DNA of 5,613 nucleotides from Lachnospiraceae bacterium (GTDB taxonomy: Bacteria; Bacillota; Clostridia; Lachnospirales; Lachnospiraceae): the NCBI GenBank assembly GCA_009774155.1, contig VSNE01000002.1, forward strand, positions 21,656 to 27,268, written 5' to 3'. The notes beneath the pieces were generated by a model. The model did not search any database. It had not been told where the DNA came from and saw only the letters and a program-made list of their open reading frames with translations. The position numbers and the translations under genes were made by a program. Positions 5,598-5,613 of the stretch are shown here, piece by piece (the first letter of the stretch is position 1; each line of letters opens with the position of its first letter).

Positions 5598-5613
5598 ATG
5601 AAGCGTGTAAAAC
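5598..5613 (+). CDS. truA: Start of next gene, probably tRNA pseudouridine synthase A (3' partial)
   Basis: An ATG at 5598 follows AGGAAGG (5584-5590) by 7 nt; the site overlaps the ecfT stop. Only five codons (MKRVK) fit in the window. This fits the common TruA opening, and truA follows ecfT in most Firmicutes, where it makes pseudouridine at tRNA positions 38-40. The identity is inferred from gene order rather than from the five residues. Confidence 0.55.

Overview
The window looks like chromosomal DNA from a low-to-moderate GC Gram-positive gut-type Firmicute, most likely a Lachnospiraceae (Clostridium cluster XIVa) relative. This rests on the style of the BspA-like leucine-rich-repeat surface protein with its Ig-like and fibronectin tail, the strong AGGAG-type ribosome binding sites, and the close fit of the ECF transporter proteins to the clostridial pattern. 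The taxon is an inference; no rRNA or marker gene is present.

Layout. (1) Bases 1-1490, plus strand: the 3' part of a secreted protein. The tail of its signal peptide is visible at the left edge, followed by nine regular 23-residue BspA-type leucine-rich repeats plus a degenerate cap, one Ig-like domain and one very basic fibronectin type III domain. (2) Bases 1491-1613: a convergent intergenic region with a strong 17-bp hairpin terminator. (3) Bases 1614-2135, minus strand: a small cytoplasmic cyclophilin peptidyl-prolyl isomerase with its own promoter. (4) Bases 2136-2273: a divergent promoter region. (5) Bases 2274-2897, plus strand: a GNAT-family N-acetyltransferase of the RimJ/RimL type, substrate unknown. 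(6) Bases 2898-3074: a weak terminator followed by a strong extended -10 promoter with AT-rich upstream sequence. (7) Bases 3075-5585, plus strand: ecfA1-ecfA2-ecfT, overlapping or closely spaced. (8) Bases 5598-5613: the first five codons of the next gene, probably truA.

How the genes work together. EcfA1, EcfA2 and EcfT form the energy-coupling module of a group II ECF vitamin/metal importer. The two ATPases heterodimerise and drive EcfT, which is shared by several substrate-binding S components encoded elsewhere. No S component is in the window, as is usual for this type. The surface protein, cyclophilin and acetyltransferase look like independent transcription units.

I see no IS element, tRNA, rRNA, CRISPR array, phage gene or defence system, and nothing that I would call a new biological system. 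The points worth a second look are modest: the strongly basic anchorless tail of the surface protein, the architecture of the ecf promoter, start-site choice in two genes, and the altered cyclosporin pocket of the cyclophilin.
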